DNA of 7,293 nucleotides, from contig JAMDCG010000038.1 in the NCBI GenBank assembly GCA_023489425.1, positions 1 to 7,293 on the forward strand, in the 5' to 3' direction. A model generated the notes under the pieces. The model did not search any database and was not told where the DNA came from. It saw only the letters and a list, made by a program, of their open reading frames with translations. Origin of the DNA: Thermoplasmatota archaeon. Its GTDB lineage: Archaea > Thermoplasmatota > Thermoplasmata > Thermoplasmatales > Thermoplasmataceae. A program made the position numbers and the translations under genes. Positions 1 to 5,651 of this stretch are shown piece after piece; positions within the stretch are counted from its first letter, which is position 1, and every line of letters starts with the position of its first letter.

Positions 1-9
1 CTTATAATT

Positions 10-1467
10 TTATTTTAATATCTTTCTATAAACCATGCTGCCTATGTATGCGAGAATCACAATTACTATACCTGCTATGAGTCCGTAGGTGTAATAAAAG
101 AAGCTTGGGATTTTACTGAATGATATACTTTGTGTTATGAAAGATGCATACATGGTGATGTTACCGGATTGACCTGTATATCCGCTGGGAGCAATAGTTG
201 TGTATCCATATGTGCCAGCCATCAGAAGGAATTCAACTTCGTTTGATGTGGTTTTGACCGTTTTTGAATTAAGAGTAATGCCCCAGGTTGCGTTACCAGG
301 AAGTCCAGACTCCTGGAACTCTACCCAGTTGTAAGTATTATTCTGGAACTGATATGTGTAATTTATGTATTCATTGTTGTTCGTACTAAGTCCTCCGTAA
401 AGCACAATTGTATCATTTGCTTCAAGGACAGACATGCTCTGTCCATATGCAGGAGATGGGGAATTTATGTTCATATTTTTCCATGACATTGAAACCGGTG
501 AAAACATCCAGCTACTGTTTGTCGCAACGCCTTTAGAATTTACACCACCATATAGCAGAAGGAAGTTGTTGAAGGAAAAATATTTCAGATTTGAAAATGC
601 AAGTTTTCCAGGGTTATTATGTAAATTCAGGTTTTTCCAGTGCATTGTTGTAACATTAAGCAACCATGTTGAATCGGAATAAGTTCCATTGAACCCACCA
701 TAAAGAAGTATGTTACCATTTGGGAGAGATTCCATTGCTGCTCCTTCCATCGCGGGTATCTGTCCTGTTGTGGTAACTCTCTTCCACGAGTTGTCCTTGA
801 AAGTCCACGTACTGTTTGACAACCCTGAACTTGTGTTTCCTCCAAATAGGACGATTGAACTTATGCTACTGGAATATGCTGTTGAAGCAAACGCTCTAGC
901 TGAGGGAGCAACAACAAGACCCTTAAGGGGTGTCCAGGCAAAACCTGTGAATATCCATGTTTGGTTTGTTAGAACCATTTTCCCACCAGAAGTAATGTTT
1001 TCTCCGCCAAACAGCACGATGTCTTCTCCCCTTGGATAGAAATTCATTGTTGAACCTTCAAGGCCAGGGATACTGCTGGAAGTAGTCAGTTTAGTCCACT
1101 GCTGCGAGTTATATATCCATGTTGTGTTAACTGTTTTCTTAACCAGCATATGAGATGTTGATTTGCCATTTACAATAGTCTCATTGACCACGGTCATTCC
1201 ACCAAACATTACTACCTCACTGTTAGGAGTAAAACATGCCATTGTAGAGTTGCTTACCGGCTGAGGTGCTGCAGAAGATGTATCATTCATCCACTGGTAC
1301 TTAAACACAGTACTATTTTGTACCACACTCGGTGTAACTGTGATGGCCTTTCCGTTGCTTATTGAAGGTGTGCCAGAAAAGGTAAATGCGAATACCATAA
1401 CTGTAAGTAGTGAAATCGCGATAACTACGAATTTCATGATTCCATTACTATTTCCACTAGAAGTCAT
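10..1467 (-). CDS. Secreted kelch-propeller protein with ESGLP domain and C-terminal membrane anchor
   Basis: Predicted cell-surface protein of 485 residues; its ligand or substrate is unknown. Residues 12-31 form a hydrophobic signal segment after one Lys. Six kelch-type repeats follow, each with a hydrophobic strand ending in Gly-Gly (at 89-90, 154-155, 209-210, 257-258, 307-308, 358-359), in five repeats a (T/S)W pair, and then a spaced Trp (124, 178, 228, 277, 329, 381). This suggests a six-bladed beta-propeller. An ESGLPG motif at 386-391 opens a small beta domain common in extracytoplasmic Thermoplasmatales proteins. Residues 459-480 are a membrane helix followed by a basic RKILK tail, giving a type I topology with the propeller outside. 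There are 17 N-X-S/T sequons, which fits glycosylation. An upstream in-frame ATG at 1536 would add 23 residues, but a TATA-like box lies inside that extension about 27 bases before the ATG at 1467, so I prefer 1467. ATG at 1437 is also possible. The structural call is firm; the function is unknown. Confidence 0.85.
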   Translation of the reverse strand: MTSSGNSNGIMKFVVIAISLLTVMVFAFTFSGTPSISNGKAITVTPSVVQNSTVFKYQWMNDTSSAAPQPVSNSTMACFTPNSEVVMFGGMTVVNETIVNGKSTSHMLVKKTVNTTWIYNSQQWTKLTTSSSIPGLEGSTMNFYPRGEDIVLFGGENITSGGKMVLTNQTWIFTGFAWTPLKGLVVAPSARAFASTAYSSSISSIVLFGGNTSSGLSNSTWTFKDNSWKRVTTTGQIPAMEGAAMESLPNGNILLYGGFNGTYSDSTWLLNVTTMHWKNLNLHNNPGKLAFSNLKYFSFNNFLLLYGGVNSKGVATNSSWMFSPVSMSWKNMNINSPSPAYGQSMSVLEANDTIVLYGGLSTNNNEYINYTYQFQNNTYNWVEFQESGLPGNATWGITLNSKTVKTTSNEVEFLLMAGTYGYTTIAPSGYTGQSGNITMYASFITQSISFSKIPSFFYYTYGLIAGIVIVILAYIGSMVYRKILK

Positions 1468-1490
1468 TAAAAAAGTAATATTGAAATCAT

Positions 1491-1498
1491 TAATAAAG
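1491..1498 (-). promoter_or_regulatory. TATA-like box for the kelch gene (leaderless start)
   Basis: On the minus strand this reads CTTTATTA. Its centre lies about 27 bases upstream of the ATG at 1467, the usual archaeal distance from TATA box to transcription start. No Shine-Dalgarno-like sequence precedes that ATG. Together this suggests a leaderless transcript starting at or next to 1467 and argues against translation from the upstream ATG at 1536. This is inferred from sequence and spacing only. Confidence 0.5.
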
Positions 1499-1541
1499 AT
1501 TGCATTTAATGAATAGCGTAGAGGTTTAGGGCACATTTCGC

Positions 1542-1560
1542 CAGTTATGTTTTGTAACTG
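1542..1560. repeat. Small inverted repeat between sulfosugar and kelch genes
   Basis: CAGTTA and TAACTG form a perfect 6-base stem around a 7-base spacer. It lies in the gap after the 1603-2772 gene and upstream of the kelch start. It could be an operator half-site pair, or a transcript-end hairpin for the upstream gene, but no T-run follows it directly. With arms this short, chance is a real alternative. Confidence 0.3.
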
Positions 1561-1602
1561 TGTGAAAACCCGTTGATTAGAGTTGTTAAAGTAAAGTGAT
1601 AA

Positions 1603-2772
1603 TTAGTTTCCCTTGCTCTTCTCCCATACTGTCTTTGGTTCAATTACACTCCTTAGATTTTCCGCCTTTTCCCTGAATTTATAAACATCCTTCAGTATGG
1701 ATTCAATATCCTCCGGAAGATTCCTACTAGGTTTATACCCTAGCTCCTTCAGTTTTTTGTGCTCCGGATTATAGTAGTGATCTTCCTTTTCCACCCTGGG
1801 ATTCGGATAATGTTTTATTTCAACATCCCTGTTGAATAGAGCCTTTGCTCTTTTTGCGACAAGTTCTGTCAATTCGTTTATAGAATAATGCTCATCAAAC
1901 TGATTATACACCCTGTACTCACCTTCCTCTGGTTCTTTCTCAATTCCAAGGGTCAGACATTTAATGCTATCCTCCAGTGACAGAAATCCTCTTCTCTGAT
2001 TTCCCTTTCCGTAAGCCGTGAGAGCATAACCCAGTACAGCCTGGGTGCAGAACCTGTTCAGTGCAGTTCCCCAAACTTCATCAATATCAAATCTTGTGTA
2101 TAGATTGTACTTATTAATCTCTGATGTCTGTGTTCCGTATACTACACCCTGCATCACATCGGTTATCTTAAGTTTCCACACCCTGTTAGCAAACATGAGG
2201 TTGTTTGTATCATGGACCTTGCTCCAGTGATACCATGAGCCAGCAAATTTAGGAAATGGCAAATAATCTTCTCTCCCATTATATTTGACATTGAAGAATC
2301 CTTCCGGAATATCAATATTTGGTGTTCCATATTCTCCCATGGTACCAAGCTTAAGCAAATGAGCTTTCGGTACAATATCCTTCATTGCATAAACAAGATT
2401 AAGCGTTCCTCCCATGTTCTGCATCAATGTTTCTCTTGCCTGCGACAGACCTATCATGGAATATGGTGCAGATCTCTGCTCTGCAAGATGTACGAACGTA
2501 TCAGGTTTTGTCTCTTTGACAACTCTGTAGAGAAAATCTGGATCGTTTACATCTCCCTTATAAAACTTGATTCTTCCAAGTCCGTTTTCTTCTAATGCCT
2601 TGATCCTATCTTCCATTGATAGTATTGGTGTCACTGAATCGGAATTTACCTCTGCCACTCTCTTCCTTGTGTAGAGTGAGTCGACACCCACAACTTCATG
2701 TCCCCTACTTAAAAGTCTAAGAGCCAGCGGCCATCCTATGTATCCGTCAATTCCAAGTATTGCGACTTTCAT
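1603..2772 (-). CDS. agl3: UDP-sulfoquinovose synthase-like NAD-dependent epimerase (SQD1/Agl3 family)
   Basis: Extended short-chain dehydrogenase of 389 residues, close to the usual SQD1 length. SQD1/Agl3 enzymes use NAD+ to convert UDP-glucose plus sulfite to UDP-sulfoquinovose, a donor of sulfonated sugar for sulfolipids in phototrophs and for the N-glycan in Sulfolobus. Visible features are the N-terminal Rossmann motif GIDGYIG (7-13), Asp31 ending strand 2, the LGTMGEYGTP block with catalytic Thr144, and the YHWSK block with Tyr181 and Lys185. The family-typical segments QGVVYG (208-213), TALNRF (236-241), AYGKGNQRRGF (253-263) and YNQFDEHYS (289-297) are also present. The start is secure: ATG followed directly by the first Rossmann strand, with a TATA-like box about 28 bases upstream. 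The next gene on this strand encodes a sequon-rich surface protein, consistent with a glycan role, but it has its own promoter. A related sulfosugar product cannot be excluded. Confidence 0.88.
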   Translation of the reverse strand: MKVAILGIDGYIGWPLALRLLSRGHEVVGVDSLYTRKRVAEVNSDSVTPILSMEDRIKALEENGLGRIKFYKGDVNDPDFLYRVVKETKPDTFVHLAEQRSAPYSMIGLSQARETLMQNMGGTLNLVYAMKDIVPKAHLLKLGTMGEYGTPNIDIPEGFFNVKYNGREDYLPFPKFAGSWYHWSKVHDTNNLMFANRVWKLKITDVMQGVVYGTQTSEINKYNLYTRFDIDEVWGTALNRFCTQAVLGYALTAYGKGNQRRGFLSLEDSIKCLTLGIEKEPEEGEYRVYNQFDEHYSINELTELVAKRAKALFNRDVEIKHYPNPRVEKEDHYYNPEHKKLKELGYKPSRNLPEDIESILKDVYKFREKAENLRSVIEPKTVWEKSKGN

Positions 2773-2796
2773 TATTTTAGGGAAAGCTAATCCTCG

Positions 2797-2803
2797 TTAT
2801 AAG
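2797..2803 (-). promoter_or_regulatory. TATA-like box for the SQD1/Agl3-like gene
   Basis: On the minus strand the sequence is CTTATAA, centred about 28 bases upstream of the ATG at 2772. No Shine-Dalgarno match lies between box and start, so the transcript is probably leaderless or nearly so. It faces the promoter of the MarC-family gene across the same intergenic region. Confidence 0.55.
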
Positions 2804-2833
2804 ATATTCCACTTGATTTGAGATGGAGTAAAA

Positions 2834-2884
2834 GTTATAAATTGATAAGAATGAATATTTATGAAAAAGTATTATATTTAAATA
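2834..2884 (+). promoter_or_regulatory. Candidate promoter region of the MarC-family gene (two possible TATA boxes)
   Basis: Two A+T boxes are visible. GTTATAAATT at 2834-2843 would start transcription near 2864, with a leader of about 33 bases. The run around 2871-2884 (TATATTTAAA-like) would place the start at or just past the ATG at 2897, i.e. leaderless. No clear Shine-Dalgarno sequence precedes the ATG. The sequence does not decide between the two. Confidence 0.4.
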
Positions 2885-2896
2885 CAATCTGTGTAC

Positions 2897-3499
2897 ATGT
2901 CTCTGGGAGCAACCTTTGTAGATGTCTTTTTTCCTCTTTTCATAGTTGTAGATCCCTTTGGGACTATGGCTCTTTTCCTGACCATGACATCAGATTATTC
3001 TGAGATCGAAAAAAGGACTGCTGCCAAGGATGCTTTCATATACGGGAGCCTTATACTTGTATTTTTTACCGTAGCCGGTTATTATGTTCTATCTTTGATG
3101 GGGATTTCAATTAACGCCATAGAGATTGCAGGCGGAATTATATTACTGATAATGGGAATTGAAATGGTAAGAGAAGGTGATCGACCAAAATCAACGGGTA
3201 AGACCTTCAAGAACCCAGATCTTGGAATTGTTCCATTCGCGACTCCCCTACTGGCAGGTCCTGGTGCAATTTCCCTTGTCATAATACTCGCCAGGAAGAG
3301 TTACATTTCCATGGGTTATACTATTATTTCAGTGATCATTATATTTGTTGTTGTTCTGATTCTATTTTCCTTTGCTACTCCCATATCAAAAGCATTGGGT
3401 GATAAATCTATGAAGGCCATAACAAGGATTTTTGGACTGTTTGTTGCGGCTTTTGCCATACAGTTTATGCTCACCGCCGCAGCAGCCCTTATAGGATGA
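2897..3499 (+). CDS. MarC/SnatA-family integral membrane protein
   Basis: Multi-pass membrane protein of 200 residues, the family's normal size. MarC-family proteins are mostly uncharacterised. The bacterial name came from a supposed antibiotic-resistance role that later work did not support, and an archaeal member (SnatA of a Thermococcus) was reported to transport small neutral amino acids. Six helices can be drawn at about 5-30, 45-68, 70-92, 113-132, 138-160 and 177-198. Family hallmarks are DPFG (19-22) in helix 1 and PFATPLLAGPGAIS (113-126) at helix 4, the second half-repeat. The charged loop 93-110 between helices 3 and 4 fits the family's 3+3 arrangement. I chose ATG 2897; an in-frame GTG at 2891 would add two residues. 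The gene is divergent from the sulfosugar gene and convergent with the nuclease gene, so it is probably a single-gene transcript. The family call is strong; the substrate is unknown. Confidence 0.9.
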   Translation: MSLGATFVDVFFPLFIVVDPFGTMALFLTMTSDYSEIEKRTAAKDAFIYGSLILVFFTVAGYYVLSLMGISINAIEIAGGIILLIMGIEMVREGDRPKSTGKTFKNPDLGIVPFATPLLAGPGAISLVIILARKSYISMGYTIISVIIIFVVVLILFSFATPISKALGDKSMKAITRIFGLFVAAFAIQFMLTAAAALIG

Positions 3500-3500
3500 T

Positions 3501-3516
3501 AAAAATTAAAAATTTT
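3501..3516. terminator. A+T-rich convergent junction, possible bidirectional terminator
   Basis: The stop codons of the MarC-family gene and the nuclease gene are only 15 bases apart. The junction holds the inverted repeat AAAATT/AATTTT with a 3-base spacer. On the minus strand it reads as T-runs (TTTTTAATTTTT) just past the nuclease stop, the type of signal archaeal RNA polymerase terminates on. The plus strand has only a TTTT run, so termination of the MarC transcript is less obvious. Confidence 0.4.
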
Positions 3517-4735
3517 AGTTTAAGGTAAATTCCTTCCCATTGTATGGCAGTACCACATTGTAATTTCCAAGATCATCCACGATAGCCTCTCTCTGATCTC
3601 CGTGACAAAGAATTACATTCTCTGGCTGGCATCCCTTTATGAAAGATATTAGCTCATCATGACCTGCATGTGCAGACATATCAAAGAATTCAACCGCCAT
3701 ATCAGGCTTTACTTCAACTCCAGATAGATTCAGTGTTCCCTTTTCCATCAGGTTCCTCCCATTTGTTCCTTCTACCTGATATCCTGTCATAAATATGGCA
3801 CTTTTGTCGTCATGTACATACTTTTCTATATAGGATAGGGCTGGTCCACCATCAAGCATTCCTGATGTGGAAATGATTACATCTGCTGAATCTATGTTTT
3901 CCCTCATTCTTTTTCCTCGTATTGCCTTCACACTTGACAGGGATTTTCTGAATTCCCTGTCTGATCTCAGGTAACCAGGCGTATTAAGATAAATACTTGT
4001 TATAAGATTGCCCATTCCATCGGTGGCTATCTTATATGGCAGGTCAGAAAGAGACATTATTAGCTCCTGCATTCTTCCCATTGCAAATGAAGGCAGTATA
4101 ACTTTTCCTCCATGTTCCACGATTTCAGATACTCTTTCTCTTAGTCTTTTTCTAACTTCTTCTCTATCTTCGTGGTTCTTACCTGCATACGTACTCTCAA
4201 TTACTAGATTCTTCACCTTTCTTGGTTTGGCCCCAGTTAACAGTTTTGAATCTCCTGTATAAAGATCGCCAGTAACCATTACTTCATCAGAATTTTCAAA
4301 TTTCCACATTGTTGATCCTGGTATATGGCCTGCTGAGTATGGTGTAACATTCACTTCATCTAGAACGATCTTTTCGTTGTATTTTGTCTGATTCATAAAT
4401 GTATACATCTTTTCTACATCTTCCCGATTGAATCGTTCTACGTAGCCCTCTATGGCAGTTATTTTGATTGAATCGTTAAGCATTGGCCTGGCTGTGTTAG
4501 ATGTCATTTCTGTAGCAAAAATATCCACACCATCATTCTGGTAGTACATAGGCAATGCACCTATATGATCCAGATGTGAATGTGTCACAAAAAGTCCGTC
4601 TATCTTTTCTGGTGGCAGTGGAAACAATGGAGGTTTTTCTGGGATTACTCCATAATCTACCTGAAATACCTTATCATCCATATTGATTATTATTCCCAAC
4701 CTGCCTACTTCTTCTGCTCCTCCTAAAAACTTCAT
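3515..4735 (-). CDS. Archaeal CPSF-like metallo-beta-lactamase/beta-CASP ribonuclease (aCPSF2 type)
   Basis: Zinc-dependent RNA nuclease of 406 residues, probably cytoplasmic, in RNA processing or decay. The metal site is complete: HSHLDH (52-57), GHIPGS with His137, and TGD with Asp157. The beta-CASP set is also complete: motif A Glu180 in IEST, motif B His356 in SAHAGH, and motif C His378 in CHGD. There is no N-terminal KH extension, unlike the roughly 640-residue aCPSF1. HSHLDH and the CPSF-like layout favour aCPSF2 over archaeal RNase J, though I cannot test this by phylogeny. The gene begins 11 bases after the stop of the phosphorylase gene, so the two are probably co-transcribed. Start choice is uncertain: the ATG at 4735 gives an N-terminus beginning directly with strand 1, while a TTG at 4744 adds three residues and has GAGG 8 bases upstream (4753-4756). 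Confidence 0.86.
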   Translation of the reverse strand: MKFLGGAEEVGRLGIIINMDDKVFQVDYGVIPEKPPLFPLPPEKIDGLFVTHSHLDHIGALPMYYQNDGVDIFATEMTSNTARPMLNDSIKITAIEGYVERFNREDVEKMYTFMNQTKYNEKIVLDEVNVTPYSAGHIPGSTMWKFENSDEVMVTGDLYTGDSKLLTGAKPRKVKNLVIESTYAGKNHEDREEVRKRLRERVSEIVEHGGKVILPSFAMGRMQELIMSLSDLPYKIATDGMGNLITSIYLNTPGYLRSDREFRKSLSSVKAIRGKRMRENIDSADVIISTSGMLDGGPALSYIEKYVHDDKSAIFMTGYQVEGTNGRNLMEKGTLNLSGVEVKPDMAVEFFDMSAHAGHDELISFIKGCQPENVILCHGDQREAIVDDLGNYNVVLPYNGKEFTLN

Positions 4736-4746
4736 TTTTAACAAAT

Positions 4747-5511
4747 TTATAACCTCGCATTTTCTAGTCTATTTTTACACTCGCATGTTCTTTGTTCCGA
4801 ATGTATTTTCAGAAAATCTGCAATAATTTTCTGTGTTTTTTCCTCATTTTCCTTAAGGATCTTGATGACTTCTGATGCCTCTACGGGTTTGTCAGACCAC
4901 ACATCATAGTCAGTAACGTTTGCAATTAAAGAATAACACATGCCGAGCTCATCCGCAAGGTTAATCTCTGGCACTAAAGTCATTCCAATTATATCTCCAA
5001 ATTGCCTAAACATTTTTGATTCCGCTCTGGTAGAGAACCTTGGGCCTTCTATTACGACGTAAGTTCCCTGATCATGTGTGTCTCCATGCTTTTTGGACAC
5101 TGAACTCAGTTCTTTGTTGATCCTTGGGCAAAATGGATCTGCCGATGATATGTGAATAACTTCAGGGCCATCATAGAATGTTAATTTTCTATTTTTTGTA
5201 AAATCTATGTACTGATCTGGAATTACCACATCACCTGGCTTTAATTCCTCCTTCAGTGAACCTACTGCATTAATCCCCAGTATTTCATCACAACCTATAC
5301 TGTGAAGGGCCCATATGTTTGCCCTATAATTTACCATATGTGGTGGTATATTGTGTTTCTTTCCATGTCTTGGAAGGAAAGCAACTTTCTTTCCATTGAA
5401 ATCACCAATTTCTATTTCTGCTGATGGTATTCCAAATGGAGTGTCAATCATTTTGCTTTCTTCAATTGTTATAAGATTGTAGAGGCCACTGCCCCCGATT
5501 ATTCCTATCAC
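4747..5511 (-). CDS. mtnP: S-methyl-5'-thioadenosine phosphorylase
   Basis: Cleaves methylthioadenosine with phosphate to adenine and methylthioribose-1-phosphate, clearing the by-product of polyamine synthesis and feeding purine and methionine salvage. The 254-residue protein has the PNP/MTAP family-2 marks: GIIGGSGLY (3-11), phosphate-binding PRHGKKH (47-53), PHMVNYRAN (57-65), NAVGSL (81-86), [11 protein letters not shown] (155-165) and GMTLVPE (176-182). Asp201 and Asp203 in TDYDVW are the adenine-recognising pair; guanine/hypoxanthine enzymes usually carry Asn at the first. The C-terminus has a Cys-X-Cys (243-245), as known from thermophilic archaeal homologues with disulfides. The start is GTG at 5511: an in-frame stop lies three codons upstream, and a near-perfect Shine-Dalgarno (5518-5525) is correctly spaced. 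It is the first gene of a pair with the downstream nuclease. Confidence 0.93.
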   Translation of the reverse strand: MIGIIGGSGLYNLITIEESKMIDTPFGIPSAEIEIGDFNGKKVAFLPRHGKKHNIPPHMVNYRANIWALHSIGCDEILGINAVGSLKEELKPGDVVIPDQYIDFTKNRKLTFYDGPEVIHISSADPFCPRINKELSSVSKKHGDTHDQGTYVVIEGPRFSTRAESKMFRQFGDIIGMTLVPEINLADELGMCYSLIANVTDYDVWSDKPVEASEVIKILKENEEKTQKIIADFLKIHSEQRTCECKNRLENARL

Positions 5512-5517
5512 TGTAAA

Positions 5518-5525
5518 TCACTTCC
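5518..5525 (-). promoter_or_regulatory. mtnP: Shine-Dalgarno site deciding the GTG start of mtnP
   Basis: On the minus strand this reads GGAAGTGA, matching seven of eight bases of the archaeal consensus GGAGGTGA, with a 6-base spacer to the GTG at 5511. It confirms the GTG start and shows that this transcript has a leader, unlike the apparently leaderless neighbours. Confidence 0.65.
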
Positions 5526-5556
5526 TGTAAGTAATATGACAATGGTATTTAATTTA

Positions 5557-5564
5557 TTTTTAAA
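5557..5564 (-). promoter_or_regulatory. Candidate TATA box for mtnP-nuclease operon
   Basis: On the minus strand this reads TTTAAAAA within a longer A+T-rich run (about 5546-5570). Its position predicts a transcription start near 5534 and a leader of about 23 bases, just enough to carry the Shine-Dalgarno site at 5518-5525. The exact box within the run is uncertain. Confidence 0.4.
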
Positions 5565-5616
5565 TATTTACAATAAAAACTGTATTTATTTTAGAGTATT
5601 ATTCGGACTAAATTCT

Positions 5617-5645
5617 GCTTTATCAGTTACCGTAAGCGATGTAAC
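5617..5645 (+). promoter_or_regulatory. Candidate promoter and inverted repeat upstream of RPA
   Basis: GCTTTATC (5617-5624) is a weak TATA-like match about 31 bases before the ATG at 5652. A second A+T stretch at 5581-5592 would give a longer leader. Between box and gene, GTTAC (5626-5630) and GTAAC (5641-5645) form an inverted repeat with a 10-base spacer, which could be an operator or a small hairpin. No Shine-Dalgarno match precedes the start. All assignments are tentative. Confidence 0.3.
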
Positions 5646-5651
5646 CAGAAT

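Noticed and set aside
434..1039. Open frames of 82, 72 and 109 codons inside the kelch gene on both strands
   Set aside because: They overlap a clearly coding gene with continuous repeat structure, show no family motifs and have no promoter or Shine-Dalgarno support; they are shadow frames.
1537..1602. Possible small RNA or extra gene between the kelch and sulfosugar genes
   Set aside because: The gap is short, has no open frame with a start signal and only one 6-base stem; nothing supports a separate gene.
2045..2595. Short frames (61, 70 and 78 codons) within the SQD1/Agl3-like gene
   Set aside because: The main frame has family motifs across the whole stretch, and the alternative translations have no recognisable features.
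2818..3003. 61-codon plus-strand frame overlapping the MarC promoter and start
   Set aside because: It begins in the promoter region and overlaps the MarC N-terminus in another frame; the MarC frame carries the family DPFG motif there.
2897..3499. Antibiotic-resistance gene, by the name MarC
   Set aside because: The resistance role of the bacterial namesake was not upheld, and nothing here suggests drug export; the annotation is kept at family level.
3515..4735. Archaeal RNase J or KH-domain aCPSF1
   Set aside because: The protein is too short for aCPSF1 and lacks KH domains, and its HSHLDH metal motif and overall layout fit the aCPSF2 type better than RNase J. This remains a motif-level judgement.
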